The notes beneath the pieces were generated by a model. That model made no database searches. It was given only the letters and a program-made list of their open reading frames with translations, and was not told where the DNA came from. 64,000 bases of DNA, taken from Xestospongia muta. Lineage: Eukaryota > Porifera > Demospongiae > Haplosclerida > Petrosiidae. A program made the position numbers and the translations under genes. Location of the stretch: positions 5,568,923-5,632,922 of the forward strand of contig OY848922.1 in the NCBI GenBank assembly GCA_963693285.1, written 5' to 3'. Of this stretch, positions 1 through 14,200 are shown in pieces. Each line of letters starts with the position of its first letter. The first letter of the stretch is position 1.

Positions 1-2102
1 AATTGGGAAAAAGAATGATCATTTCAAAAAAAGTAAGAAATTGTTAATTCTTAGTCTCAAAGTTGAGTGACTATTGTGGACTTGTTATATTTTATTGCAT
101 ATTACAAGCACTATCTTAATCAACTCTTAAAATTTAATAGAAAAGCCTTTCCTGCATTCCTTAAAGTATATTAATATTTACACAATATTAATATCAGAGA
201 GAGTAAACAGCCTTATCTGTTAACTCAGATTAAAGGAAAGGATAAGAGAAAGTATTTCCTGGATATAGGTGAAATAGTACTTTTTCCAGGTTTACATCAA
301 TCACTCATAATGGCAACAGTAAATGACTTCAATTCCCTCCAATCAGGAATGAGTTACCAGGTTATATCATATGTAATGAGATCACTAAACCTCATTGAAA
401 ACCTCCATAAGAAATGCAGGATTATACTTAAACTATGCACTATCAAAACAGCCATCTTATGACTTCAAATTGTCACATGATCACTTTATGATGTCATAAA
501 AGCTCTGATCATAATGTTACTGTTTAATCATAATAAACTATATAGTATTGATCAACAATAGTAGTACAATTCAAATATTGTACATTTTTGGTTATCAGTA
601 TATACAATGTAATACCAATGACAAAGAAAAACAAAACGATATTTTATAAAAGATTCTAAAACTCTTTTGAAGACACTATTAATGGTGTAAGGGACTGGAT
701 TATCAATGATTTTAGAGTACTGTGATTTCTTGAGTTACCGAACTCATAAGCTTCACACTTAATTGAAAGTGCTCACTGTAAAAGTAATGATATTTATTGG
801 TTGTGTATGTGGATTAATGTCATTTATCACATTCCAAAGCTGTGTGCAGTAATTGTGAAATATATCAATATGATATCAATATGAAATATATATATACATA
901 TGTGGTCCAAAACAATCTTACCATCATTACCTGATATACATGTATTATGTCACCAATAATCAATGATGTACATTATTATATCAGTCACACTCAAATCAAT
1001 GTATTTGCTATTAAAGTAATGACAATATTCATTGATTGCTGTGTGCATCAGTGACTCAATATACTCTATTGATCTCAACACATAGATAATATTATAGTCA
1101 ATTCAAAATAACATAATTACAATTTTTTATTCAATTGCTCATGATTTTTTGTAGCCATTGGCAATTATTATTTTCTTATTATAGGTTTCTAGTAAATGTT
1201 ACAATGTGATTATAGGAAACTATATATGATAGGTAGTACACAGTGGACTGATGTGTATAATATATACAGATTTTATGAGATATGAGATATCATATGAATA
1301 GATACTTATAGATGAAAGGTATATTTAACTACAACCTACTCAAATGATCTCCAGTAAATTATTCTGCATCTGCAAACAACAATATGTCTATCGTGGCTAA
1401 GTGAATGTCCATGCTTGACGCAAAATTGTCTACCACATATAATCAGTTGGTAATGTGATAACTGTGTAGTTATTTAAAATAATCTGGTTCTATTAATTAA
1501 GTAAATGGTAATATTGCAATGTTTACATTCATTGATGTATCATATCATGTAAATATAGAATAGTAAAGCTAACAAATACATTTGATCTACAACAGGGGGT
1601 GTGGTCAGACAGTGTGTCTCAATATATAGCAGGTATATTATTATATCTATAGTACCACATAGTACACAGTCTATATAGTAGTTATGTATTGTGTATACAT
1701 ATCAATGTCTAATATATAAGCAGTAACTAACTAGTAATAAAAAAATTATAACGATAGTCAAAACACTACAAATCATACGTCACATATGGAAAGAATAGCT
1801 AGAGAGAAAACTAAATAAAGTAATAATTATTACTATCATATTATATTGATACTACTACAGTGAAACATGCTTAAATGACACTGTGAATTAACCCTTTAGT
1901 AACGAAGGTTGCATATTTCTGTTTTGAAATAAGCAAACTGTTTTGTGACACACTAAATTAATTAATTATGGTACAGTAATGGGCCTGTGCAATTTCATTG
2001 ATAAGTTGTTAAAGAAGACACATTCATACTATGAACACAAGGCTCTATGGTGTCTGATATATAGAGATTGTACACTGTACATCAATACCATAATACACTT
2101 AC
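1..2102. other. AT-rich non-coding stretch
   Basis: I see no convincing exon, RNA gene or known repeat here. The only open frames are short and AT-biased. The stretch lies downstream (minus strand) of the last recognised exon of the ankyrin gene at 2103-5104, so it may be an intron of that gene, with further exons beyond the left edge. Confidence 0.5.
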
Positions 2103-5100
2103 TATAGTAGGTATATTAGGGTCTGCTTTTGATTGCAACAGATATTGAACAACATCTGTGTATCCAAGACGTGACGCCCAATATATACTAGTAAACTTGT
2201 CCTACATGTAATGATAATAGTAATAGTATAATTATTCATCAATATATCAATAGTACAATCATTATACACACACATACACTGATACATATGTACTTACATG
2301 TATATGACTATAATAATAAGTGATAATATTAATAAAATGTATTATAATAATTGTGACCTAGCTTGGAAAAACCACACATGTTTTACTAAACTTTTGAACC
2401 AGCAGTTGCGTATATACATTTACTACATGGTCATTTCGTACATGATCATACCAATCATGGTATCAGGGAAGATCAGTGATTAAATATTTGGATTCTAAAG
2501 TTGGGAAACATTCTGTACAAAATGGCTGCATAGCAAACGCGTATATGCAATTGTTTAGTCAAATTTATTTGGGTGCAACATTAAATGTTGCACTAAAACA
2601 TCTTTCCAAATAATGTCACAATTATACATGTACATGTGAAATATGACGTCACATATTTAATTTATATCTCATTGAGTAATGTTATCATATTATTAGCTAA
2701 ATAATATGAAGTGACAACATATAGACTGTACACACAGGGAATAATAAATATATATAATATGGTCTAGGTACCAATAACCACACAAAGAAGGAAGAATGCA
2801 ACTATGTAAAGCCAGTGTTACATGAACACATTTGCTGTCAATGACCATATAATAATATGTGTAATTATATTCATAGCAGGTCAATCAGATTCATAATTTC
2901 ACAAGTCTTGAAGCTTCCAAATATGGACATGACCAGAGTACCGTAGTTTTTGTAATGTAATTTGGCTATTTTCATGAGAATTAGACACTTCTTCCTCCTT
3001 TGTGAAGCTACAGGCTCTTATATACTGACTTCAAATGTTTATAAAGCTAGTTACTACTGTATTAACTAAACTGTCATTGGAAAATAGTCTTTGAAATTGT
3101 TATATAAAATCAGATTGAAAAATGGCTCTAATACAATGTGAAAGGTCATTAATTAATGAAAGAATTTACCACATCCCAACTATTAAATAAACAATCAGTG
3201 AACATTTTAGCACATTTTGTACACCACATCCAAACATTACAACAAATCTACAAGTTCTACTTGATTACAAAATATTAATACAATCTAATACTATTCTTTT
3301 TATTTAATTACAGTACTGTAATCTAGATGACAACAAGTGTGTACATAAAACAAAAGTAGTTAGCTAGTTACTACTGCATTAACTAAACTGTCATTATAAA
3401 ATATTCATTAAAATTTTATTACAAAATCAGCTTGAAAAATAGCTCTAATACAATCTACAAGTTGTACTTGATTATAAAATATTAAGATATTCTAAGACTA
3501 TAATTGATTTTTATTTATTTTAATGCAGAACTGAAATCCAGATGACCACAATGTGCAGATAAAACAAAATTAGCTAGGATATCAAATAGACCTGTCACAT
3601 TGACTCCAATAATGGCTTTTGTGAAAGTTAATAAACATTTAAGCCCCACCCCTTAGCAATAGAGTAAACTATTTATAATATATGCTGTGTCCATTCATTC
3701 ATATATCTTAAATGTTATATATAAAATGTTTTAACTACATGATTAAGCTTTGATAAAGACTTTGTAACACACACATTAATTTATACTAGGTTGATTTAAA
3801 GGATATATTGTGATTATTATTATAATAACTATAACACTTGTATATCATATATGTAAATAATTATGATGATTTGATAATGACAAGAACTCTTATTATAAGA
3901 CAATATCATCTCTGAATAGTACTATATTGTGACACACTTACGTACCCAATCTTGAGCATTGACATTTGCTCCTTGTTGTAAAGTTACTTTCACTTTATCA
4001 AGTTGTCCATTTCTAGCAGATTCAATCAGTAAGTCATCCTACCAAAGATATCAAAGTTAATAAATGTAATATTACACATAAACAAGATCATATACAACAT
4101 AGTTTATAATACAGTAGACATAATATTATAGAAGACATATTATAACAAGAGTACAGTAACTACTAATATAGTACATTGTACTAAGTATATAGACATGACC
4201 TATATACAAACTATAGGGTCAAGTATATACAACTAACAGATTCAATACATTATAAATGCTAAACAAATATAGTCTATAGTTCTATGGATAGTTTGACTAA
4301 GTTTATTGAATATTCTGCCTAATACGTTGTCTCTGATTGCATACATTTTGTCTAAGTTTATTATTATTGAATTATTTAGAATGAGGGGATCAGATATACA
4401 TAATTTTATAACAGTGATATCATTATAACTTCCTTTGTATATCATAGTACTAATACTCAAAAAATACTTCCATCATCAATTATGTACTAAACCTCTATGT
4501 GGCTTAGAGAAACATAACTAGAGCAAATTGTCTACTATAATTTTAAAAAGAAAGACCCTGATACTATTGTACAGGTAATGTTATTGCTCTAAATTTATAT
4601 ATCACTGTTAAAATACTTTGGTTGTTTTAACTGCTATAGTCACTAGTCTAAAATGTGTTCTTACTAGATATATACATTGGTAATATCAACAACACATACT
4701 TGATTACTAATTATTATGGAATTGCACAATTTGTGTACTTTTACTACCTAAAAAGAAAATGTGTAGTGTGTACAAATTTACTGTTATACTCCATATTGGC
4801 AACCTTACGTGCTATGACACAACAAAGCTACCACAGAATACATAGACTAACACCCATATAATTATATAGTATACACAACAAAGCTACCTCATATTACATA
4901 GTGGAAAAGATCATTAAAGCATTTACATCAAACCTAAGATATAACTGTAATTTCTCTGTCAATTAACTCCATGACTGTTATGAACTTAAATAGTAATGAC
5001 AGTAGTAAGATATTTGCAATTTTACATATAGTGTAGAATTTATTGTTAATACACAAAATGTTTGTTAAAAGCTAACTAACCAATTTTTGTTGAGTTTGTT

Positions 5101-5104
5101 CCAT
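2103..5104 (-). CDS. Ankyrin-repeat gene, 5' part (first three coding exons)
   Basis: Three minus-strand exons join in phase 0. Exon 1 (5104-5081) is the start, reading MEQTQQKL before a GTTAGT donor. Exon 2 (4038-3946, 93 bases) begins DDLLIESARNGQLDKV and ends GANVNAQDW before GTACGT; this is the usual N-terminal capping ankyrin repeat. Exon 3 (2201-2103, 99 bases) carries YWASRLGYTDVVQYLLQ and KADPNIPT before GTAAGT, a full 33-residue repeat. One repeat per 99-base exon matches the layout of the gene at 46-60 kb. Ankyrin repeats bind other proteins; what follows them here is off the window or not recognisable, so the full product is unknown. The start was chosen because it is the only in-frame Met exon with a donor upstream of the cap repeat. 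No stop codon is seen inside the exons, so this looks functional. Confidence 0.75.
3047..3590. repeat. Imperfect tandem duplication, about 300-base unit
   Basis: A block starting gctagttactactgtatt at about 3047 recurs at about 3361 with the same order of landmarks: aactaaactgtcatt, then a tgaaaaat(g/a)gctctaatac motif, then a ctacaagtt..tacttgatta motif, then a (c/t)agatgac(a/c)a motif. The copies differ at many positions and by small indels, so the duplication is old. It lies within an intron of the ankyrin gene. Confidence 0.7.
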
Positions 5105-5355
5105 TATTCAAGTTATTTAGAACACTCCACTCTCCTTCTTAGACAAATCTAAAATAAAGGATTAACTGTTGACTCAATTTACTAAGTTATATACTGCTCT
5201 ATTGCACTCTTAATGATGTCACCTAGTAATATAGAAAATACAGTAAACACAATAATATATTACAATAAAAGGACGTACAGATGTGTACAATATATACTAT
5301 GTATGTTAGAGTTGACAAGACCCACACAGACATGTAAATAACTTTGCCATTTTAC

Positions 5356-5560
5356 GTCCCATCTACATGGGACTTGCACCAATCGATTCTGCGTCCAAAT
5401 CCGCATTTTATATATAATTTAGTTTTCTAGTGCTACGAGAAAGTAGCAAACTATAAAACTCCATACATTTTCAAAGGCATACCTTCGTCATACTTGAAAT
5501 ATAACACCTTCGAGGATTTTAATAAATAATAATTCTCGCCTTGAAAAATCAGCTGTCTTT
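5356..5560 (-). promoter_or_regulatory. Probable promoter region of the left ankyrin gene
   Basis: This is the first stretch upstream of the ATG at 5104 that holds several CpG dinucleotides. On the minus strand it carries a TATA-like tatataaaatgcgg at about 5405-5420. Further downstream is a 7-base hairpin with a 4-base loop (GTCCCATCTACATGGGAC, 5356-5373). If the TATA box is used, the 5' leader would be about 280 bases. This is inferred from position and composition only. Confidence 0.3.
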
Positions 5561-5762
5561 CATATGGCAATTCAAAATTACAGTTCTAATTATATGATCA
5601 GATGTTCTATTACAACAATTATTATTATTAAAATGATGATCAGGTATGGTCTTTTGCGATTTAAGGCAGCTATAAAGCCACTGTGGTTCAAAAAACACTT
5701 TTAACAAATGTTTCATCAAGTTAAACAACTGGCCTATTCTCTTGACAGTTGTTCATTATTAA

Positions 5763-5802
5763 CTTCGCTGTGCGTCGGTGCATAGCGAGGGACTGTAGTC
5801 TA

Positions 5803-5843
<41 letters not shown>

Positions 5844-6632
5844 ATGTGTGTCTGTTACCAGAGTTGTTTTTTTTGAACTGCTATAACTTGGCAACCGAAG
5901 CATTAGCAGCTACCAACGTTTAACAACGAATAGAAAAACATGTGGACTTTACAACAGTAGTATCAAGAACATCGTCAAGGAAAACAGAAGCTTAAAACTC
6001 GCAAAAGAATTTTCAGGCTGCAGAGGTCAAGTGCCGTTTCTCGAAAAGTAAAAAACTTAACGTGGAGATTTTTTAGTATGTTGTAAACAATCTCAGAGGA
6101 ATACGGATCAGCAAGACAGAAGGCCGTTGGTCGAAGTAATCATTAGAAAAGTTCTGAAAAATGTTTTGTGGACTTGGAGCAAAGTAACGCATTCAGGAAA
6201 CGTCTTCAAGCACTGAAAAGACTGCTACTAATAGATAATATATCGATTTATATTTGTACTACGGGACGTTTCCAAAGAACGTTTCATCTTCAAGTTACAA
6301 TAAATTTTGTATATGAAATATTGATACATTTTAAAGGGTCATGTAAAAATTTAGAGAAACTTTTCATCACGAAATTAGCACTTAATCTTGCTTGGGAATT
6401 GAATGATACTATCACTTACTCAGTTACTGCTTCACAAACATGGCAAAGCTGGAAATCAAGCAACAATTAATGAGCATATACAGAATGACAAAGGTTATCA
6501 TTTTATAACCACACCTTCTGGAATGTTAATAAATTTTCTTGCCATAACAACATCATAGCTGGGCCTAAGCTTGCATAGAATTTATAAATAACTTAGAAAC
6601 TACAGCGAGGTTCGGCACTTTAGTGCGTTTCA
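5763..6632 (+). mobile_element. TTAA-inserting element with internal (TG)n, copy 1
   Basis: This 870-base block is collinear with the minus-strand blocks at 52620-53513 (full) and 34084-34334 (truncated). It begins directly after a TTAA (5759-5762). Its other end reads gcactttagtgcgtttcat followed by TTGA, where copy 2 has TTAA. A (TG)n tract fills 5805-5838. It contains a 100-codon open frame (6168-6470) starting MDLEQSNAFRKRL, which recurs nearly unchanged in copy 2; no known domain was recognised in it. The element is best read as a non-autonomous DNA transposon mobilised in trans by a TTAA-specific transposase (piggyBac or Kolobok class). That assignment is inferred from the TTAA target and from piggyBac-like remnants elsewhere in the window. 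Confidence 0.75.
5805..5838 (+). repeat. (TG)n microsatellite
   Basis: Seventeen TG units sit near the 5' end of the mobile element. The same tract, as (CA)n on the plus strand, occupies the equivalent place in the copies at 34 and 53 kb, so it is a structural part of the element. Confidence 0.9.
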
Positions 6633-8389
6633 TTTGATGAAGGTAAGTATGTCTCTGTTCAATAATGCGAAGTTGTTCATAGTAGTGTTGTCTGTCATCC
6701 ACTCTCTTATGTCTATACCTGTACTACTATAGTCATAGATATTTGTAACAACCTCCTTTGTTTGTGACCTCAGTCTCTTTTGCTTTGGTATCTTCATAAA
6801 CATGAGGGAAAACATGTTGTGTTCACATGACATGCATGTGAACAAATAATGAATAAAAGTAAAATGTACTTCTGCGGTAATTGCATATAATAGGTGAGGA
6901 AATACCTCAATTTACATTCCATGCATAAAACACTTCTTTTTAATAATTGGCTCTTCTCAACTTGGACATATTATAAGTATTAAGCATAAGTAATATCTTC
7001 ATACTTGAATTGATACTAATGACAATTTTAATTAACATCACAATAGATGACTTAATAAACATGTATAAATAGAAAGCAATTTAAACAAAGACAATTATGT
7101 TTTGCTATTGTCATGAACAGGACTTGGTCTTTATTAATATTTCAGTAGCATCTATCATAATATAGTATCTATACTGTGTATCATATCAGTGAGATATGTA
7201 AATTACATGTAGGCACATTTTCAATAGGAATATTTAAGACATTTCCTTACTCACTGTAGTCATTGAAAAAAAGTCACTTCAGTTATAGTTAATATAACGA
7301 CCAAAACATTCAAAGATACAATATTTAAGTCATACTAGAGGTTTTAGGTAAAATGTTAAATTTAAACAATATACTGTACTGATTTCATCACCTTTTAATC
7401 CTCTGTCACAAGTCTATACAAGTTATTAGTAGTACTTACCTATTTGCTCTGTTCTAACAAGAAAAAAGAGAATCTTTAAAGCTTAGGAGATGAGCAACTC
7501 TCAGAAAGATTTAATTAACAGTCTAGTTGAATGTTTTTGATTATTATGACGTCATTAATCATGTTAATTAAGTGTAATAAAATTGTAATAACATTTTTTG
7601 AGACTCTTAGATAGGAAAATTAAATAACAATAAATATTACGTTGTTTAGAAATTTAGTTAAAAGTTTTTAGTTTCTGGTTACTTATCCACAGTCTTTTAT
7701 CATAGATAAGAAAAGTAATTAACAACAAATATTATGTTGTTTAGAAATTTAGTTATAAGTTTTTAGTTTTTGGTTACTTCCCCACAGTCTTTTATCTCAC
7801 CTACATGTAAAATAGTGAAATGATAGACTTAATATAATAACTTCTTACCATATCGTGGTATATTAATACTATCATTGATGATATGTTTAAATGTTATTAT
7901 ACATGATGTATGTAACCATGTTATACATGTAAATACTCAGATAACATCATCTACTGTATTATTAAAAAGGAATATTTAGTACAATAATGGTTAAATAAAT
8001 GAATGCAGTATTCATATTGGCAAAATTAATAATATAAATAGAAAATTGATTGATGGATAGATGAATGGTTAAAGTAAAGATGAAAGGATTAACATTAACT
8101 TGTGCCTTTCATATTGTTGACTTAAATGTTAGCATTAGGAACTGAGTATTTAATTAGAATTTTATTAAATAATGTTACTTTAAGCATTACTTACTGTAAT
8201 ATATATACTTGTATACAATGATGATTATAAGTGACATACTAGTCATAATATTTAACAATCATATATCATACCTAATATTCCAACTAACACTTTATGTACT
8301 TACTGTATAGAATAATTACTTACAATAAGTTGAGTACAGTTGATATAGTGACCTCATTAATTATAAAAACCCACAACACATTCTATCAA
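6633..8389. other. Intergenic AT-rich stretch with a short tandem repeat
   Basis: No exon was recognised. At 7612-7800 a unit of about 97 bases occurs twice in tandem (landmarks gttgtttagaaatttagtt and ggttactt..ccacagtctttta). Otherwise only short, AT-biased open frames are seen. Confidence 0.6.
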
Positions 8390-11300
8390 TTGTTTGTGCT
8401 CGTGTCTCATATTATAACAGTTATGATATACATGTACTCCCACTACTACCAGTATTGTCTAATGGTCTCATAACAAATATCACACTATTACAATATCAAC
8501 TGACATGTGGTTGGGATGTATTAATATTTAATATTTCAATAGAATGCCTAACTGATAGGCATCGTTGAAAAAAGGGTTTCAGAATTAGATCACACATGAA
8601 GTATTGACAAGTAAATTTGCATTAACATAAATTGTTTTCAAGACCTCCTTTAAATTATAACAATTACTGAGTCTCTTCCAATGTCAAAATTACAATAGTA
8701 CTCATTACAACATAATTGATGAATAATAGGTTAATATGAGTACATTATATATACTTACTGCTTGTGAACTAACAATAACTAGTTAGAATAAAAAACACTC
8801 TATTTGCCAGTATATGGACATCTGTAATGTATTCAATTCTGATCTTAAAGTAGTTTATTAAGATGTGTTCAATGCATGCATTGTATATACACAAATGGAG
8901 GTTCCACTGTCATATCATGTGATTCATGTAATATGAATTAAGCATAGCCATAATGTAGAGTAGTAGCATGAAACTAAGATATATAGTTAGCAGTAATAAA
9001 AAAATGACTGTATATACATCTATTACATTATTCATAAAACATGCAAAATTATACATCCAATTATCTAGTGATGATCTAAATGATCTCACTATTAGAAGAG
9101 CTTAAATTAAAATAATAAATATTAATATTATATGTTCACAAGAATAAATTATACAATATCTGGACAATCAGTTAATTCTTACAGTAACTCAATATGTACA
9201 TGTACTGTACATGATTACTAGAACAGCTATAAAGAAAACTTAAATAAATTCATAGTCATGTTTAATCCATATTATCAGAATTATATGGTCAACCACTTCC
9301 TTCCTAATTATAATATTATGTTAGTTTACATTGTAGTATATATTTTGAAACCAATCAACAGACTAGTAGTAGTGGGAATAATAATTATAAAGCATTCCTG
9401 ATATGTTCATCATACATGTATTTTTATTTCATGGTCAAGGGAATATGTCTGTCTATATTAGTCAAATATAAGTTTATTTATTTATTGTTTGGTCTTCAAT
9501 TTGAGTTTCAATAGAAATGCTGTTGTTAAACATTTGCAGATAGTACATTATTACGTAAATAAACAAGTCACACCAATTAACTTATATAGAGTGATATTGT
9601 TATAATCAATCTTTTACTTTTATGCTTGTCTTTTCATTAATTAATAAACTCTCATACATGACCATAAATACATTCATCTGTGTCTGTTTGTATCCAGTTA
9701 ACTCATTGCAAAGGGACTACCTTTATATTTTATAATTATCATTTTACTAATTTTATAAGATAATAAACACTGTCACTACTACAACATAAAAATGACTGAG
9801 GCTTGAGTAGTCTGTGTTAAGGCTAACATGATATAGTGAAATCATTAGAATGCTATAGTACTTTCTAACCATTGCTGTTTATACGCATGTCTCATATTAT
9901 AACAGTTATGATATACATGTACTCCCACTACTATTAAGATTGTCTAACTGTCTCATGACAAATATCTTACTATTACTATATCAACTGACATGTGGTTGGG
10001 ATAATGACTAACATTCCTTAGAATATCTAAATGGTAGACACCATAGGAGAGTCATACATGAAATATTCACAAATACAACTGTATTGATATAATTACAAGT
10101 AGACCATTGTTAAAATTAAGAGTTACTGAATCTCTTCTATTAACAAACTTAAAATGACACTTCATCAAACCATAAATTATAAGTAATAGAATATTACCAT
10201 GATATTGCAAATAGCACTGCCTGTATTGAAACTGTATTCACAAACAAACATTTTTCAAGGTGTTTTAATTGATGAGGTTTAGTAAAATATTACAACCATC
10301 AAGAAGGTGTTCCTTTCAGATCTGAAAGTAGTTTTTAAAAATGAGTTTATTACATAGACCAACCATGAATGGAGGTTCTACCGTCATATCAAATGATTGA
10401 TGCAATATGAATTAAGCATTCTTATTCATGTATGTACTTAGTAGTAGTATCATGAGACTAAGAGATGCAGATAGCAGTAGTAGAAGAAACATAACTGTGA
10501 ATAAACACACATTGTTTATACACATGTCTCATATTATACCAGTTATGATATATATGTACTCCCACTACTACTAACATTCTTTATCAGTCTCATGACAAAT
10601 ATCTTACTATTACTATATCAACTGACATATGGTTGGGATAATGACTAACACATTGAGTAGAATATCTAAATGGTTGACACCATAGGAAAGACATACACAA
10701 ATTATTCACAAGTACAATTACATTGACATAAATTGCATGAAGACTATCATTAAAATAAGAGTTACAGAATCTCTTCCATTAACAAAATTATAATGGCACT
10801 TCATCAAACCAGAAACTGTAAGTAATAGAATATTACCACGACATTACAAATAGCACTGCCTATATCAAAACTAGATTAGCAAACACACACAGTTTCAAAG
10901 TGTCTTAAATGATATGGTTAAGTAAAATGTCATAACAATGGAGAAGCTGTTCCTTTCAGATCTCAAAGTATTTTTTAACGATGAGTTCATTACATAGGCC
11001 ATCTACGAATGGAGGTTCTACTGTCATATCAAATGATTGATCCAATATGAATTATGCATTCTTATTCATATATGTACTTAGTAGTAGTGTCATGAGACTA
11101 AGAGATGCAGTTAGCAATGGTAGAAGAATCATAACTGTGTATGTACATCTACTCCATTATTCATGATGTATGTACATCCATTATCTAATGATGGTATAAA
11201 TGCTCTCACTATTAATGAGCTTAAAATTATATTAATAAAAGTATAATTTTATATGTTCACCACAATAAAATTGTGTTAATATTTATTAGCTAGCACACTA

Positions 11301-11480
11301 TCTGAATGTGTAGTGTAAATGTACTTGAAAAATTCATGCTTATGTTTTATTCATATTGTTATCACAATTATATTGTCAACCACATCCTTCCTAACCAATT
11401 ACCAGTTTATATAGTAGTAGTGTGATATTAATCATAGGCTACTAGACAATATTAGTAGTGAAAGTAATTATAATAGTAAC
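8390..11480. repeat. Three degenerate copies of a 0.6-1.1 kb repeat
   Basis: The landmark gtctcatattata(a/c)cagttatgata followed by gtactcccactacta starts at about 8402, 9889 and 10527. Each copy continues with atatcaactgacat(g/a)tggttggga, a stretch near atggaggttc(c/t)ac(t/c)gtcatatcaaatgatt, and (first and third copies) ends near tcaaccac(t/a)tccttcctaa. A partial copy of the same family in opposite orientation lies at about 27030-27330. No coding potential, terminal repeats or target duplications were recognised, so the class is unknown. Confidence 0.75.
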
Positions 11481-14200
11481 AATATAATATGACAGATCTT
11501 TATTATATATAGTCCAAATTTTGAGGTCTGGCTATTTTATTTGTCAGAATAAATTTATTTAATAAATTTTTAGCTACTTTAGTTTGGTTACACATGCTTA
11601 TAGATATACTTATAGATATACTGTCTTCATAGTAAAAAGAAGGTGTGCATATTAATAAAAGTTTGGACTTGCTCTGCCCACACCATAAATGTCATGTGTA
11701 AGAATTACATATACATGATTTATGAAGTCTTTGGTTTATCTATGTATGTTCTCATACTGTCATACATCATGTGGACAATCAACATATGCCCCATCATCAC
11801 TCCCTGTACTTAAATTATGAAGTAACCTAATATAAGTGCTTAAGAGAGAAACTTTATAGAAAGTAAGTGACAATAATGGTACTAGTTTAAAAAAGTATTA
11901 CAATAATTTTATAACTAATAAATTAAAATATATAAATCATAGGCCTAGGAACTGAGGGTGGGGGCGTTGGGGGCATGTGTCTCCCCAAAATTTCAGGGTG
12001 CACCACACCCACATTACACATATTGGAAGTCTATTGGTGTATCTGCTAAATCCCCCAACAATTAAATATAGATTATTAACATGCGTTCTTCCATTTTTCC
12101 TAAAGTTCCAGTCTGATTATTCTAAATATACTCAAATTAAGGCCATTTCACTGACTGATCAAATTGTATGACAATTGATCAGTTTAACACTATTTACTCT
12201 GTGTATAGTCATATATACATGTTCTATCACTTAGCGTACTGATATCTATATGTATTACCTGCAGAATAGCTTAATACAGTCTTAGTACTCAATGACAGGT
12301 GTATAAGTAAAATTAGTTTGTTCATACCTTGAACTTTAATAATTTAAAGTTACACTGATAGCAAGACTTGATATGTGAGATGTTTGATCTCTTTTTTCTA
12401 TTAATAATATTCTTCTAATCACCTTACAACTGAATTAACTGTATGTGGGTAATCTTTTATGTAGATAAAACTTAAATACATTTTCTTAGCAATTTATAAT
12501 TATATTAGAGTATATAGGGTGATTGAAATCAATACTGTATACGATTGTAGGTATTTCATATGCTCTACCACTTTTATATTAAACTATAACTTCTCTTTAA
12601 GTAGCTAGTTGCTAGTTAATGTTGTACAAGTACAATGGTAAAATTTGATTAATTGGACAACTTTTGCATAAGGTTTGTCACTTCTATTCTATGTTTGTTT
12701 GTTTGTTTCTTTGAAGTGATTAATTTCACTTTTATCACAACTTTATATCTAGCATTTACTTTCTTAAAATGTCAAACAGTAATTTTTAACAATTAATAAG
12801 CTATGATGTCATCCTTCATTTAACAATAGATCTAACAAAATTTTTAAGTATACCAATGTTGCAATGTTACATTCAATCTTTGTCAATAAGGTCATCTGAT
12901 ATGTCAGGTAATATGCACATTTTATTCTATTCATTTGACACAAGTCTCAATAAAATCAAAGCTATAGTATTCTGACATGATACTTCTGAGAAACTTTATA
13001 TGCCAACTATTATAGGATGAAAACTTTTACAATCAATTTGTAATAAGCAAACAGACAATTATGTGAAAATACTTCAAAACAATTAAAACAAAACTCTATA
13101 CGTAAAACCAAAATACATTTAAAAATAATTATTATGGAATAAAAGAATTAGCATCTAATATTATATATATATATTTATAACGAAAATATTAGGTAATATT
13201 ATTCACTCACTAGTCATGATCCAGAATATGTTCTGCTATAGAAAGCTTATGTAATGGAGGTAAATCCATTCTGTTATTACATTATATCAAGTAACTTCAC
13301 TATGTTATTTGTCAATCCAAACATGGATGATATATGTAAGCCTGCTAGCATTAAAATTCCTTAGGCTTAGGTTCTCCATTTTTTCATGGATAATCTTAGG
13401 AGTTGCTATAAATGTATGTCTCTCATTTGAGATGATTAAGAAAATTAATTATTAGTTCATGGAGTGTAGAATTTATACAAATGTACACAATCAAAATTTT
13501 TCCTTTCTCAAAAATTAACCTTTAAGAAAGTGATCAAAGGATTCCCATATCTTTCTCTCATCATACATGTAAATTGAAGTATGCACACAATGACTAGACA
13601 TCTGAAGGGACAAGGTATCTATTTTGAATGATTCTTGTACCTTGTTTGGGAAAATAAATTCTTGTTTCTCTTTTCTAAACACACTGGTAGAATTACTTTC
13701 TCCTTATTGCATGATTTCACCAAATCAATCAGAACCTTGCTTAGTATATATAGCAAAAAGAAATAACATGATTTGCTCTTGTCATGGTCCTTTCCATGAC
13801 TTCAAATATATTAAAATCAGACTGATAAATTATAAATTTAAGTACACAGATAAGATACACTAGACAAAAAGCTAACTATCCTGTAAATTTGGCTTATTGG
13901 ATATGAACAGGATAGTTGAGCCTGAGGTATCCTCATGATTTACTGTAGTTGTCCTGATACAGTATATGCCACATTTTGGTCAGCTAATGATATCTGAAAT
14001 AATTTGTTACCTATAATGTGTCAAATATGTCACCTATTAGTAGATGTAGGATAATGGATAGATAGGTCACATTTAGTTAACATATAGAATGAGGCATAAA
14101 TATTTTTGAATTTAATTTAGTACAGAAATTCATGCTAACTTGGGTCAATTGTAATAATACATGAAACTTTGTCTGAATGCAAGTGTGAAAAATACAAATG
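11481..14200. other. Intergenic AT-rich stretch
   Basis: I see no supported gene. A G-rich patch at 11941-11990 (gagggtgggggcgttggggg) and a 79-codon open frame at 13624-13863 stand out from the AT-rich background. Neither shows a recognisable domain or splice context. Confidence 0.5.

Noticed and set aside
5356..5373. Hairpin as an intrinsic terminator or RNA element
   Set aside because: Short stem in a eukaryotic context, without a conserved RNA fold; noted only as part of the promoter region.
5721..5903. Frame with a HTHTHT run
   Set aside because: Produced by the (TG)n microsatellite of copy 1 of the element.
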